DNA of 64,000 nucleotides from Luteirhabdus pelagi. GTDB taxonomy: Bacteria > Bacteroidota > Bacteroidia > Flavobacteriales > Flavobacteriaceae. The notes under the pieces are model-generated. The model worked only from the letters and a program-made list of their open reading frames with translations, had not been told where the DNA came from and did not search any database. This document shows positions 33,824-42,909 of this stretch, piece by piece. The position numbers and the translations under genes were made by a program. The stretch's first letter is position 1, and every line of letters begins with the position of its first letter. The stretch spans positions 682,001 to 746,000 of the forward strand of contig NZ_JAECMS010000002.1 in NCBI RefSeq assembly GCF_016827595.1, read 5' to 3'.

Positions 33824-35158
33824 TTGGACCTAGAACCTCCGAGTTTATTGTTTATTGGATTAATGGGATACGTCGAGGCCATTAGGTTGGCAGTGCTCGT
33901 CGTATTGTTAGGGTGTTCGGCGCTTATTTCTGGAGCTGAAGTGGCATTCTTTTCGCTTACGGCAACCGATTTTAACAATGATGACAGTCAGACCCCGCTT
34001 TCAAAAAAGATGGAAGTGGTGCGAAAGCTGTTGGCCCGACCTAAAAAGTTGTTGGCGACCATCCTAGTTTCAAATAACCTGATCAATATTGCTATTGTGT
34101 TGCTTTTTGAAAACCTTAGCGATGTTTGGTTTCGGAATTTGGACTATTCCATCAATCTGCTTCTATTCCACATAAATTTGGTGCTGCTGCTCAAAATTGG
34201 AGTGGCGACCTTCTTAATATTGCTTTTTGGTGAAATTCTCCCAAAGATTTATGCCAACCGAAACAGAGTTTCTTTCGCGACTTTTATGGCATATCCAATC
34301 TTTGTACTGGACAAGCTATTTTCGCCCATAACCTTGCCGATGCGTTCCACTACCTTATATATACACGACCGTTTTGGAAAGCAGAAGACGCAGATTAGTG
34401 TCGACCAATTGTCGCAAGCTTTGGAACTGACCAATGAAGAGGATACTACGCACGAAGAACAAAAAATTCTACAAGGCATCGTCACCTTCGGAAATACCGA
34501 TACCAAAGAAGTCATGAAACCTCGGATGGATATTTTTGCCTTAAATGAAGCACAACCGTTTTCCGAAATCATGCCGCAGATTATCGAAAATGGCTATTCG
34601 CGTATTCCGGTGTATAAGGACAATATGGACACCATAACTGGAGTTCTCTATGTGAAGGATTTGATGCCGCATATCGATTCGAAGGATTTGGATTGGGCAC
34701 GCCTACAACGGGAAGCCTACTTCGTGCCGGAAAATAAGAAATTGGACGATTTGTTGAATGAGTTCAAGGAGATGAAGATGCACTTGGCTATTGTGGTGGA
34801 TGAATATGGTGGGACGAGTGGATTGATTTCATTGGAAGATATTATTGAGGAAATTGTAGGGGAGATAAGTGATGAATTCGACGATGAAGATCTGATTTTT
34901 TCAAAGCTCGATGCCAATACTTTTGTGTTTGAAGGGAAAACGCCGATGAAGGATTTTTATAAGGTCATCGATGTTGAAGATCCAACCGTTTTTGAAAACG
35001 CTAGGGGAGAAGCCGAGACCTTGGCGGGCTTTTTGTTAGAAGTGAGTAAAGGTTTTCCGAAGAAGAACGAGGTGTTGAATTTTCATCAGTATGACTTCAC
35101 GATTGAAGCCTTCGACAATAAACGAATCAAACAAATTAAGCTTTCCATTAAGCAATAA
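33824..35158 (+). CDS. gldE: Gliding motility-associated protein GldE
   Basis: The 444-residue inner-membrane protein has the CNNM/CorC layout: a DUF21 membrane domain (about 20-190), two CBS repeats (about 215-335, MDIFALNEAQPFSEI and IVVDEYGGTSGLISLEDI) and a C-terminal CorC/HlyC transporter-associated domain (about 350-440). GldE is required in part for gliding and overlaps functionally with GldD. The start is a TTG (MDLEPPSLLF), in agreement with the family; the first ATG at 33,863 would trim a likely membrane segment edge. gldD starts one base after its stop. Confidence 0.92.
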   Translation: MDLEPPSLLFIGLMGYVEAIRLAVLVVLLGCSALISGAEVAFFSLTATDFNNDDSQTPLSKKMEVVRKLLARPKKLLATILVSNNLINIAIVLLFENLSDVWFRNLDYSINLLLFHINLVLLLKIGVATFLILLFGEILPKIYANRNRVSFATFMAYPIFVLDKLFSPITLPMRSTTLYIHDRFGKQKTQISVDQLSQALELTNEEDTTHEEQKILQGIVTFGNTDTKEVMKPRMDIFALNEAQPFSEIMPQIIENGYSRIPVYKDNMDTITGVLYVKDLMPHIDSKDLDWARLQREAYFVPENKKLDDLLNEFKEMKMHLAIVVDEYGGTSGLISLEDIIEEIVGEISDEFDDEDLIFSKLDANTFVFEGKTPMKDFYKVIDVEDPTVFENARGEAETLAGFLLEVSKGFPKKNEVLNFHQYDFTIEAFDNKRIKQIKLSIKQ

Positions 35159-35159
35159 T

Positions 35160-35726
35160 ATGAAGCATCTTGTTGCCATACTTTTCGTAATTGCCCTTTT
35201 CACCGCCTGTGAAGATGAAGTCGTGGTGAAGCCATCCGCCCAGTTACGATTGGAATACGAAAAAGGACCCTATAATCGAATTTCGACCGATTGCCCCTAT
35301 TCCTTTGAAATAAACAGTCAGGCAACGCTTCAGAAAAAAGGAGGGTGTAATATGAATGTGACGTATCCTGGCATGAAGGCGACATTGTATTTAACGTATC
35401 GTCCTATTCAGGGAAACAATCTCGACTCCTTGTTATACGATGCACAAAAACTGACCTACGACCACACTATTAAGGCGAATAGAATTCTAGAGCAACCACG
35501 AGTAGATAGCATCAATGATGTGTATGGAATGTTATACATGATCAACGGCGATGCCGCTACCCAGTCACAGTTCTATGTCACAGATAGCACCAAACACTTT
35601 TTGGTGGGTTCGGTCTATTTTGAAGCGGCGCCTAACTTCGATTCTATTTATCCTGCCGTTTCGTATTTACGGGAGGATGTGCGTACGATAATGGAAACAC
35701 TGCGCTGGAAAGAGGAAACTCCCTAA
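35160..35726 (+). CDS. gldD: Gliding motility lipoprotein GldD
   Basis: The 188-residue lipoprotein has a signal KHLVAILFVIALFTAC with the acylated Cys at about 16. The mature part (GPYNRISTDCPYSFEI, TYRPIQGNNLDSLLYDAQ) matches GldD, needed for gliding and type IX secretion in Flavobacterium johnsoniae. The ATG at 35,160, one base after the gldE TAA, is chosen because it puts the signal peptide at the N-terminus; an earlier in-frame Met (35,091) lies inside gldE. Confidence 0.92.
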   Translation: MKHLVAILFVIALFTACEDEVVVKPSAQLRLEYEKGPYNRISTDCPYSFEINSQATLQKKGGCNMNVTYPGMKATLYLTYRPIQGNNLDSLLYDAQKLTYDHTIKANRILEQPRVDSINDVYGMLYMINGDAATQSQFYVTDSTKHFLVGSVYFEAAPNFDSIYPAVSYLREDVRTIMETLRWKEETP

Positions 35727-35791
35727 CACTTAACACCCTCTTAGCAGAATAATTAGGTAGATTTCCCGACCTTCGCGCTTTCTTTCAGCGT

Positions 35792-36700
35792 ATGGATCGA
35801 ATCCCTAAAAAATGGTTGTATCTAATTGGTCTCTCCCTAGTGTGGGGAAGTTCGTTTATCCTTATTAAAAAGGCGCTTATCGGACTTACGCCTTTTCAAT
35901 TGGGTGCTTTGCGAATTATTTTTGCGGCCTTGTTTCTGTTTGCCTTCGGACTTCGAAAGGTGAAGGGGTTACGAACGCGGGAATGGAAATGGATCACGGT
36001 TTCAGCATTGCTCGGTACGTTTATACCTGCTTTTTTACTCGCCTTTGCTGAAACGGAGATCGATAGTTCGGTAGCTTCCATCTTAAACAGTACCACACCA
36101 ATCATGGCGCTTATTCTTGGCGCAACGCTATTTGGAATACAGTCTAGTCGAAATCAACTAATCGGTGTTATCGTTGGCTTGATAGGAAGTGTATTGTTAA
36201 TCTATGTTGGGAGTGAAGTAAATCCTGATCAGAATTATTGGTATGTGGGCTTGGTGTTAATGTGTTCCATCTGTTATGCCTTTAATGTGAACATCATTAA
36301 GCGTCACTTACAAGAAGTACCAGCTTTGGCGATTACGGTAGGTCATTTCATTGTTGGATTTGTACCAGCGATAATCGTGCTGCTTTCCTCTGGCTTCTTT
36401 TCCGAAGCTACATTCGAAAAGGAAAGCTTATTGCCTTCACTTGGCTATTTGCTGTTGCTTGCATTAATAGGAACAGCCATTGCAAAAACCTTTTTCAACA
36501 AGTTGGTACAGTTAAGCACCCCTGTTTTTGCCTCTTCCGTTACGTATATGATTCCGGTTGTTGCCTTGATTTGGGGATTGGTGGACGGTGAAAACTTCTC
36601 GGTCTTTCAGGCCTTGGCGGCCACCATCATTATCTTCGGGGTATATTTGGCGAATCGTAAAAAGAAATCAAAGAAAAATCCCCGTCAGCATAATCGTTGA
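35792..36700 (+). CDS. EamA/DMT-superfamily transporter
   Basis: The 302-residue inner-membrane protein has ten hydrophobic helices in two EamA halves. Typical motifs are seen: LVWGSSFILIKKAL and FQLGALRIIFAALF in the first half, LNSTTPIMALILG at the end of it, and PVFASSVTYMIPVVALIWGLVDGE in the second. Members export amino acids or other small metabolites; the substrate cannot be assigned. It starts 65 bp after gldD and is followed by a long hairpin. Confidence 0.88.
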   Translation: MDRIPKKWLYLIGLSLVWGSSFILIKKALIGLTPFQLGALRIIFAALFLFAFGLRKVKGLRTREWKWITVSALLGTFIPAFLLAFAETEIDSSVASILNSTTPIMALILGATLFGIQSSRNQLIGVIVGLIGSVLLIYVGSEVNPDQNYWYVGLVLMCSICYAFNVNIIKRHLQEVPALAITVGHFIVGFVPAIIVLLSSGFFSEATFEKESLLPSLGYLLLLALIGTAIAKTFFNKLVQLSTPVFASSVTYMIPVVALIWGLVDGENFSVFQALAATIIIFGVYLANRKKKSKKNPRQHNR

Positions 36701-36740
36701 AGTATAGGTGCTCTTCAACAGGTCTGCTAACAGGGATTTT
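36675..36740. terminator. Long two-step hairpin between EamA and M16 genes
   Basis: Outer arms AAAATCCC and GGGATTTT enclose an inner 7-bp stem GTTGAAG/CTTCAAC. The left arm overlaps the last codons of the transporter gene. A/T flanks allow use in both directions between the converging genes. Confidence 0.6.
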
Positions 36741-36761
36741 AAGTATTAGTGGAATTCTTCG

Positions 36762-38831
36762 CTATTCGAAATCGGCGTCGCTTACGCCTTCATTTATTTT
36801 TACTTCCGTTACATTGAAATCCAACTGCTGAGGTCCAAACGATACCGTAATGGTATGGGGAACCTTGATGCCCTTAACCTCTTTATAATCGTTGTATAAA
36901 GTGGTTTGCGACATTTCTTGTTCACCTTGCTTCTGCACTTCAACCTCTTTCAGTTTTAAACCAGATTCCTTGCTGTAATAAGCTTTTGAACTTTCACTCA
37001 TTTGGACGACATACATATCTTTTCCATCCATAGGCTCAATTCCTACTACTTTGGCATCGCCTACCGTCAGTTCATCAAAAGGAACGGCATTTTTCTTGGC
37101 TTTTTCAATTTGCTCTTCCGTAAACTCCATCTTTTGGCCTTGTGCCATGGTATATCCTTTTTCACCATCAAACACAACTTTTTGCATGGGAGTTCCTCCC
37201 ATTGAAATAACCATTGAGGATTTGCCGGCAGTGGTGTTCTTAATTTCCATTCCAAGATTCATTCCTTGCATGCTGGCATTAGCCTTCATCATCATGCTAT
37301 TTACATTCTTAACATTTTCCTTTCCGCCGATGGCTTTAAGATAATCGTTGAAGATTGTTTCTGCAGTCACACCTGCTTCTACTTTCTTATCGTAATCTGG
37401 AGCATCTACTGGATTTGCATAGGGGTCGAAATACTGAATAGGAATAGTCTTTCCCGTTAGCGGATTTGTGATATTCTGAAGCGATTTTAAAACTTCACTT
37501 CCTTTTCCAACTACGACAATGCGCAGATTCCCTTCCTTAAAATACTTATTAGCCACACGCTTCACATCTGCAGCGGTAACCGCATTGATATTTTTAAGAT
37601 AGTTTGTCCAGAAATTGTTTGGAAGATCTTGGGTTTCAATCTGAAGGGCGTAGTTTGCAATCGTTTCCGGTCGCTCCAAGGCTAAAATAAAGTCACCCGT
37701 ATACTTCGCCTTTGCATTCACCAAATCCTGTTGGGAAACCTCCTTGGTTCTAATCTCATTGATTTCTTTCAAAGATTCTACAATGGCACTGTCTGTTACG
37801 GCATTTCGAACGCTCGCAAAAGCTCTGAATCGCGTAACATCTTTATCGGCTCCGATAGAGCTGTAGGCTCCATATGTCCAGCCATTTTCTTCACGAAGGT
37901 TCATATTCAACATACCGTTAAAACCGCCTCCAAGAATTTTATTAGCAATTAGAACAGCGTGATAGTCAGGATGACTCATTTCAAGATTTACTACATTTTC
38001 AAGACTTAGTTCCGACTGTACCGCATTGGGCATGTCGATAAAGTTAATCTGAGTGTAGGGTACATCTTGAGGTTCTGTATAGCTGATGTTGGGCACCGTT
38101 GTTTTTTGCCAATCGGAAAAATGTTCGCGTACTAAACGTTCCACATTATTCATCTTCACATCGCCAACTACCACTAGGTATGCGTTGGCGGGAGAAAAGT
38201 AATCTCCGTAAAAACTTCTCACATCTGCCAACGTCAATTGTTCGGCTTTGTCGATAGAGGTAAATTCCCCTTTTGGATGTTGTGACCCATATAGCAAGGC
38301 AGAGTTTACGCGACTCGCAACGTTAGAAACACTTTTTTCTTGGCTTCTTAAATTTTCGATTAATCGCTCCTTTGCCTTATCGAATTCTTCACCCGTAAAC
38401 AATGGATTTTTAACAGCATCGGCCATCATCTCCAAGATTCTTGGAAAGTATTTTGAAAGAGTGCTTGCAAAGGCGCTTTCGGAACCAAAACTGATATTTG
38501 CTCCTAAATAATCGATTTCCTCGTTAAATTCATCCTTTGGAATATTGGTGGTTCCATTTCCCATCATTTGGGAAACCAGATTTTCTACACCAGCCTTGCT
38601 TCCAGAGGCGTGCATGGGGTTGTCCAGCAATAATTGTACACGTACCCGAGGTAATTTATTGTTTTCTACTACCATGACCTGCATTCCGTTGGGTAAGGAG
38701 AAGGTCTGAGGTTTGGTAAGATTAATTTTTGGTGTCCGCCCTGGTTGGGGCTGTTTGCTACGGTCGATTTGCGCCACTGCTGAAGTAGCAACGAATAAAC
38801 AAGCAAGTAATAGACTATATATATTTTTCAT
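36762..38831 (-). CDS. M16-family peptidase-like protein, inactive-type subunit with C-terminal LolA-like domain
   Basis: The 689-residue exported protein (signal peptide about 1-20, ending SAVAQ) has two M16 halves (about 35-450), but where active subunits have HxxEH this one reads GVENLVSQMMG, so the zinc site is lost. It retains the R/Y-type substrate motif region (WTYGAYSSIG). Residues about 480-689 form an extra domain (LKAIGGKENVKNVNSMMM, MVISMGGTPMQKVVFDGEKGY) that resembles LolA/outer-membrane lipoprotein-sorting folds. It is co-transcribed, 21 bp apart, with an active M16 partner, as in heterodimeric processing peptidases. Confidence 0.85.
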   Translation of the reverse strand: MKNIYSLLLACLFVATSAVAQIDRSKQPQPGRTPKINLTKPQTFSLPNGMQVMVVENNKLPRVRVQLLLDNPMHASGSKAGVENLVSQMMGNGTTNIPKDEFNEEIDYLGANISFGSESAFASTLSKYFPRILEMMADAVKNPLFTGEEFDKAKERLIENLRSQEKSVSNVASRVNSALLYGSQHPKGEFTSIDKAEQLTLADVRSFYGDYFSPANAYLVVVGDVKMNNVERLVREHFSDWQKTTVPNISYTEPQDVPYTQINFIDMPNAVQSELSLENVVNLEMSHPDYHAVLIANKILGGGFNGMLNMNLREENGWTYGAYSSIGADKDVTRFRAFASVRNAVTDSAIVESLKEINEIRTKEVSQQDLVNAKAKYTGDFILALERPETIANYALQIETQDLPNNFWTNYLKNINAVTAADVKRVANKYFKEGNLRIVVVGKGSEVLKSLQNITNPLTGKTIPIQYFDPYANPVDAPDYDKKVEAGVTAETIFNDYLKAIGGKENVKNVNSMMMKANASMQGMNLGMEIKNTTAGKSSMVISMGGTPMQKVVFDGEKGYTMAQGQKMEFTEEQIEKAKKNAVPFDELTVGDAKVVGIEPMDGKDMYVVQMSESSKAYYSKESGLKLKEVEVQKQGEQEMSQTTLYNDYKEVKGIKVPHTITVSFGPQQLDFNVTEVKINEGVSDADFE

Positions 38832-38852
38832 TTTTGAAATACGCTTTGAATA

Positions 38853-40169
38853 TTATTGATTCTCTTTCGGTAAATACTCCAATCGAAGTCGTTGGTTTTC
38901 TTTCAGATATTTTTGGGCTACTTCACGAATTTCCTCTCGTGTAATGCTTCTGTAAATATCGATTTGCTCATTGATAAGGTCGGTATCGCCATATAAGGTG
39001 TGATAACGCGCTAATGAATTTGCAATCCCGGCAATAGTAGCATTGGAGTTTACAAAATTGTTCTCATAAATGTTCTGTAGCTTTTCAAATTCCTTTTCAG
39101 AAATAAGTTCTGTTTGCAATTTTTTGATCTCTTCATCTATTTCATCCGTCAGTGTTTGAAGCGATGTGTCGTTTAAGGGAAGCGCAAACGTAATGTAGGC
39201 GCCATAGTCCTCTTGACTTAAGTTGATAGCAGCCACTTGAAGCGCTTGCTTTTGCTCGTCGACTAATTTTTTATAGAGTCTAGAGCTTTTTCCATCGCTC
39301 AAAATAGTTGAAATCATATCCAGCACATAAGCATCTCGGTCCTTCATGGAAGGTGTTCGGTAGGCATGGATGATAGCCGGTACCTGAATGTTTGGATCGT
39401 AGTATTTTGCATCGATTTGCGAGGTGATAGGTTGCTCTTTCGCATCAGGATGCTTCACTTCTGCACCTTTTGGAATATCGCCAAAATAATTCTTGACCAT
39501 CTTCTTTACCTGAGGCTTGCTAATATCTCCTGCAACTACCAAAGTAGCATTATTGGGAGCATAATATTTATCATTAAATGCTCGAAATTCCTCAAGTGTC
39601 GCTGCATCTAGGTGGTCCATTTCACCGATGGTGGTCCATCGATAGGGGTGATTGGTGAATAGATTTTCCTTCACCGCTTTAAGGATGTTTCCATAGGGTT
39701 GGTTGTCTACGCGAAGGCGCTTTTCTTCCTTTACCACTTCATTTTGGGTTTCAACACCAATTTCATTGATAATAGGGTGAAGCATGCGTTCACTTTCCAT
39801 CCATAATCCTAATTCTACATTATTGGAAGGGAAAATTTCATAATAATAGGTACGGTCGTCTGTGGTATTCGCATTATTGCTTCCGCCGTTCGATGAAACG
39901 ATTTCGAACCATTTACCGCGTTCGATATTTTGGGTTCCTTCAAATAATAGGTGTTCAAAGAAATGGGCAAAACCCGTACGTTCTGGGTTTTCGTTTTTTG
40001 CACCTACGTGGTACATTACCGAGGTGATAACTACCGGCACGGAATTGTCTTCATGCAAAATAACATGAAGGCCATTGTCTAGGGTGTATTCTTCAAATTC
40101 TACTTGTTGTGCCATCAAACCCATGCATGTAGCTAGGGTGATTGCTGCACTTAGAAAAAAGTGTTTCAT
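38853..40169 (-). CDS. M16-family zinc peptidase, active subunit
   Basis: The 438-residue periplasmic protein (signal peptide about 1-20, ending MGLMAQ) has the inverted zinc motif H69-F-F-E72-H73 in GFAHFFEHLLFEGT, with the distal Glu in NEVVKEEKR (about 149). Two M16 halves make up the whole protein. It begins the operon and probably forms a heterodimer with the downstream inactive-type subunit. Processing or clearance of periplasmic peptides is likely; the substrate is unknown. Confidence 0.9.
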   Translation of the reverse strand: MKHFFLSAAITLATCMGLMAQQVEFEEYTLDNGLHVILHEDNSVPVVITSVMYHVGAKNENPERTGFAHFFEHLLFEGTQNIERGKWFEIVSSNGGSNNANTTDDRTYYYEIFPSNNVELGLWMESERMLHPIINEIGVETQNEVVKEEKRLRVDNQPYGNILKAVKENLFTNHPYRWTTIGEMDHLDAATLEEFRAFNDKYYAPNNATLVVAGDISKPQVKKMVKNYFGDIPKGAEVKHPDAKEQPITSQIDAKYYDPNIQVPAIIHAYRTPSMKDRDAYVLDMISTILSDGKSSRLYKKLVDEQKQALQVAAINLSQEDYGAYITFALPLNDTSLQTLTDEIDEEIKKLQTELISEKEFEKLQNIYENNFVNSNATIAGIANSLARYHTLYGDTDLINEQIDIYRSITREEIREVAQKYLKENQRLRLEYLPKENQ

Positions 40170-40424
40170 GGTTTTTTCAATTTCTGGTTCACAAATTTTT
40201 ATGCTATAAGATACGGATATTTCGAAAGGCAGACAACCTTATAATAAAGTGGTGTGCATTTCGAAACCCTTACTATTGTTTCGTTAGTAGAAAATAGGGT
40301 CAATTTGTTACAGATTTTCGAAGATAAAATAGGTTGGGTGCTAAGTCGAATTCAAAAGTTAACAAAGTGTTTAGAGGAAAAGTTGCTATCTTTAAGTAAT
40401 TTTCGATTGAAAAATCCAACCACT

Positions 40425-40886
40425 ATGTTTAAGACCTATTCACGATATGGCGTTATTATGGCCATTTTATTGATTGCTTATTTTCTGCTACTGAAGCTGT
40501 TCGGGCTTCATGAATATCCAGTTTTGAGTGCATTCAATGGTGTCATTTATGGCGGTGGAATACTATTGGCCATCAAGAAATACCGCAGCGGCAAGTCTAA
40601 GTTGAAATATCAGAAAGGATTTCAAGTGGGCTTTATGAGTGGCGCTTTGGCTACATTACTGTTCGTCGTTTTTATGGCCATCTATATTTATCAAATCGAC
40701 AGCGAATTTGCCAATACTATCGTAGATGGATGGTCGCTCGATTTCGACAGCGGTAAACTGTTGCTTCTCATCACTGTTGTTTTTATGGGCTTTTCTACTT
40801 CCCTGGTGCTTACACTAGCCTTTATGCAATTGTTGAAGGAGTCTTGGAATACCCCTGAGGGTAAACGAAATACCATGTCTAATTAA
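40425..40886 (+). CDS. DUF4199-like membrane protein
   Basis: The 153-residue protein has four hydrophobic helices with a basic loop (KKYRSGKSKLKYQKGF) after the second, a layout that recalls DUF4199 proteins of Bacteroidota, of unknown function. I start at 40,425 (MFKTYSRYGV); an in-frame Met at 40,254 adds 57 residues that are not membrane-like and lie in an apparent non-coding region. The rplU promoter begins 14 bp past its stop. Confidence 0.65.
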   Translation: MFKTYSRYGVIMAILLIAYFLLLKLFGLHEYPVLSAFNGVIYGGGILLAIKKYRSGKSKLKYQKGFQVGFMSGALATLLFVVFMAIYIYQIDSEFANTIVDGWSLDFDSGKLLLLITVVFMGFSTSLVLTLAFMQLLKESWNTPEGKRNTMSN

Positions 40887-40899
40887 GTGTAAAAAGCTT

Positions 40900-40929
40900 T
40901 TGCCAATTTCTTTTTTAGAATTATATTTG
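40900..40929 (+). promoter_or_regulatory. rplU-rpmA promoter, exact consensus
   Basis: TTG (40,900-40,902), a 19-base spacer and TATATTTG (40,922-40,929) match the Bacteroidota consensus. The predicted leader to rplU is about 80 nt, long enough to hold a regulatory fold, though none was recognised. Confidence 0.8.
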
Positions 40930-41016
40930 CACCCTCCTTTGCGAGAGCTGTAGTGAAATCGCTATTGTTCTGACGATAAAGGATAAGTAAAAAACAATAA
41001 TTCCAAACGTAACGCT

Positions 41017-41718
41017 ATGTATGCAATTGTAGAGATAGCAGGGCAGCAATTCAAAGTTGCGAAAGACCAAAAGGTATTTGTACACCGTTTGGCCAATGAT
41101 GAAGGCGACAAGGTCGATTTCGACAGTGTGCTTTTAATTGGCGATGGTGACGATATTACCATTGGCGCCCCGGCTATAGACGGCGCTCTAGTAGGAGCAA
41201 AAGTCTTGCGTCACCTTAAAGGTGATAAGGTAATCGTCTTCAAAAAGAAGAGAAGAAAAGGATACCGAGTTAAAAAAGGACACAGACAAGCCCTTTCTGA
41301 AATCGTAATCGAGAGCATTACTGCTTCAGGTGCGACGAAGAAAGCGAAGAAAGAAGCTCCTAAGAAAGAAACTGCTAAAAAAGCTGAGCCTAAGAAAGAA
41401 GCTGCCAAGAAGGAAGCTCCAAAAAAGGAAACAGCAAAGAAAGCGGCTCCAAAAAAATCTGCTAAAGCAGACGACTTAAAGAAGATCGAAGGTGTAGGAC
41501 CAAAAGCTGCTGAAGCTTTGGCAAACGCTGGATTCGAATCGTTCGCGAAAATCGCTAAAGCAGATCCTGCAAAGTTAAGCGAAGTGCTTAGCGAAGCGAG
41601 TTCTCGTTTGGCTCATTTGGTAACCGATACATGGCCTGAACAGGCTCAATTGGCAGCCGATGGCAAATGGGACGAATTGAAAGACCTTCAAGACAAACTT
41701 GACGGCGGAAGAAAATAA
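41017..41718 (+). CDS. rplU: 50S ribosomal protein L21 with C-terminal helix-hairpin-helix extension
   Basis: L21 (about residues 1-107, YAIVEIAGQQFKVAK, KKRRKGYRVKKGHRQ) binds 23S rRNA. Unlike the usual 100-residue protein this one has 233 residues: a Lys/Ala/Pro-rich linker of about 40 residues in degenerate KKEAPKKETAKK-type repeats, then an 80-residue helix-hairpin-helix domain (LKKIEGVGPKAAEALANAGF, about 150-169). The frame is continuous, without sign of an error. rpmA follows after 42 bp, the standard order. The extension may bind rRNA or DNA. Confidence 0.95.
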   Translation: MYAIVEIAGQQFKVAKDQKVFVHRLANDEGDKVDFDSVLLIGDGDDITIGAPAIDGALVGAKVLRHLKGDKVIVFKKKRRKGYRVKKGHRQALSEIVIESITASGATKKAKKEAPKKETAKKAEPKKEAAKKEAPKKETAKKAAPKKSAKADDLKKIEGVGPKAAEALANAGFESFAKIAKADPAKLSEVLSEASSRLAHLVTDTWPEQAQLAADGKWDELKDLQDKLDGGRK

Positions 41719-41760
41719 TAACCTGTTTCGTAGTTAGTACGAAAGCTAAAATATAGAACT

Positions 41761-42024
41761 ATGGCACATAAAAAAGGAGTAGGTAGTTCCAAGAACGGTA
41801 GAGAATCGGAATCGAAACGATTAGGCGTAAAGATCTATGGAGGTCAGAATGCCATCGCCGGGAACATTATCGTACGTCAACGTGGAATGGAGCACCACCC
41901 AGCTGAAAATGTATATGCCGGAAAGGATTATACATTGCACGCAAAAGTGGATGGTGTGGTAAAGTTCACTAAAAAGAAGAATAACAAATCGTATGTTTCA
42001 ATCGTACCTAACGCTGAAGCATAA
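41761..42024 (+). CDS. rpmA: 50S ribosomal protein L27
   Basis: The 87-residue protein begins [20 protein letters not shown], so its N-terminal tail reaches the peptidyl-transferase centre directly without a processed leader. The [19 protein letters not shown] segment is family-typical. It follows rplU and is ended by a terminator. Confidence 0.97.
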   Translation: MAHKKGVGSSKNGRESESKRLGVKIYGGQNAIAGNIIVRQRGMEHHPAENVYAGKDYTLHAKVDGVVKFTKKKNNKSYVSIVPNAEA

Positions 42025-42047
42025 AAGTATTGTTGTTATCCTATATA

Positions 42048-42087
42048 AACCCTTGTCAGGAATTATTTCTGGCAAGGGTTTTTTTAT
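42048..42087 (+). terminator. Intrinsic terminator after rpmA
   Basis: AACCCTTG and CAAGGGTT pair, with CAG/CTG inside, followed by seven T. Confidence 0.9.
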
Positions 42088-42171
42088 GTCTTTGTTAGAG
42101 AAACCTTAAAGAAACGGTATCGCAGCAAAATAATTTGTACTTTTTCATAAGAACTTTTAAACCTTACAATT

Positions 42172-42753
42172 ATGAAAAAATCTATTATTGCAGTGATGCT
42201 CGCAGCATCAATTATGAGTACAAGCTGTTTGGGATCCTTTAGCGCTTTCAACAACCTGAAAGATTGGAACATGGAAATCTCCGACAGTAAATTCGTAAAC
42301 AACCTAGTCTTTTGGGCGCTTAATATTATCCCTGTCTACGGACTTTTCTACGCTGGTGATGTCTTAATTTTTAATGTAATTGAATTCTGGAGCGGTAGTA
42401 ATCCTATTGCGATGACGGAAGGAGAGTATGAGACACAAATCGTAGAGCGTGATGGTAACAAATATGAAATGACCGCTACGAAAAACCGTATGATGGTGAA
42501 AGTGTTGGAAGGTGAAAACCAAGGAGAGCATTTTGATCTTGTATTTAAACCTTCAGAGAAGTCATGGAGTTTGGTGAAGCAAGATGGTGAAATAATCAAG
42601 TTGTCTAGTATAGAGGACGGTCTTGTAGTATACCATTTGCCAAATGGTGAGGATGTGAAATTAAATCCAACTATGTCCAGAGAAGAAGGACTTGCCCAAA
42701 TCAATAAGGCAATCTATAAACAGGAAGACGGTATGATGGCAATCGGAAACTAG
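42172..42753 (+). CDS. DUF3332-family lipoprotein-like protein
   Basis: The 193-residue protein has an N-terminal signal with Cys in STSCLGSF (about 19), a conserved FVNNLVFWALNIIPVYGLFYAGD membrane-like stretch split over about 43-65, and FWSGSNPIAM, which match DUF3332. The C-terminal half is a beta-rich domain (YEMTATKNRMMVKVLEGE). Function is unknown. It is a single-gene unit ended by a terminator. Confidence 0.8.
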   Translation: MKKSIIAVMLAASIMSTSCLGSFSAFNNLKDWNMEISDSKFVNNLVFWALNIIPVYGLFYAGDVLIFNVIEFWSGSNPIAMTEGEYETQIVERDGNKYEMTATKNRMMVKVLEGENQGEHFDLVFKPSEKSWSLVKQDGEIIKLSSIEDGLVVYHLPNGEDVKLNPTMSREEGLAQINKAIYKQEDGMMAIGN

Positions 42754-42778
42754 TTTCCGGTTGGTTTCAAATAAATAA

Positions 42779-42811
42779 AGAACGGACATCGGTAACACGG
42801 TGTCCGTTTCT
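42779..42811 (+). terminator. Intrinsic terminator after DUF3332 gene
   Basis: AACGGACA and TGTCCGTT (42,781-42,788 and 42,801-42,808) form an 8-bp stem with a short T-run. Confidence 0.8.
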
Positions 42812-42861
42812 TATGTTAAATAGGGTGTAGTATAGAAAATTGATTTTTTTAGTATTAGACA

Positions 42862-42891
42862 ATAAAAAACCCCGCCGATGGGCAGGGTTTC
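42862..42891 (-). terminator. Intrinsic terminator after ahcY
   Basis: On the minus strand AAACCCTGCC and GGCGGGGTTT pair imperfectly around a short loop and run into six T, 19 bp past the ahcY stop. Confidence 0.85.
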
Positions 42892-42909
42892 TTTTCTTTC
42901 ATCTATTGC

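Noticed and set aside
40254-40424. N-terminal extension of the DUF4199-like protein
   Set aside because: The 57 extra residues are not membrane-like and coincide with an apparent intergenic region.
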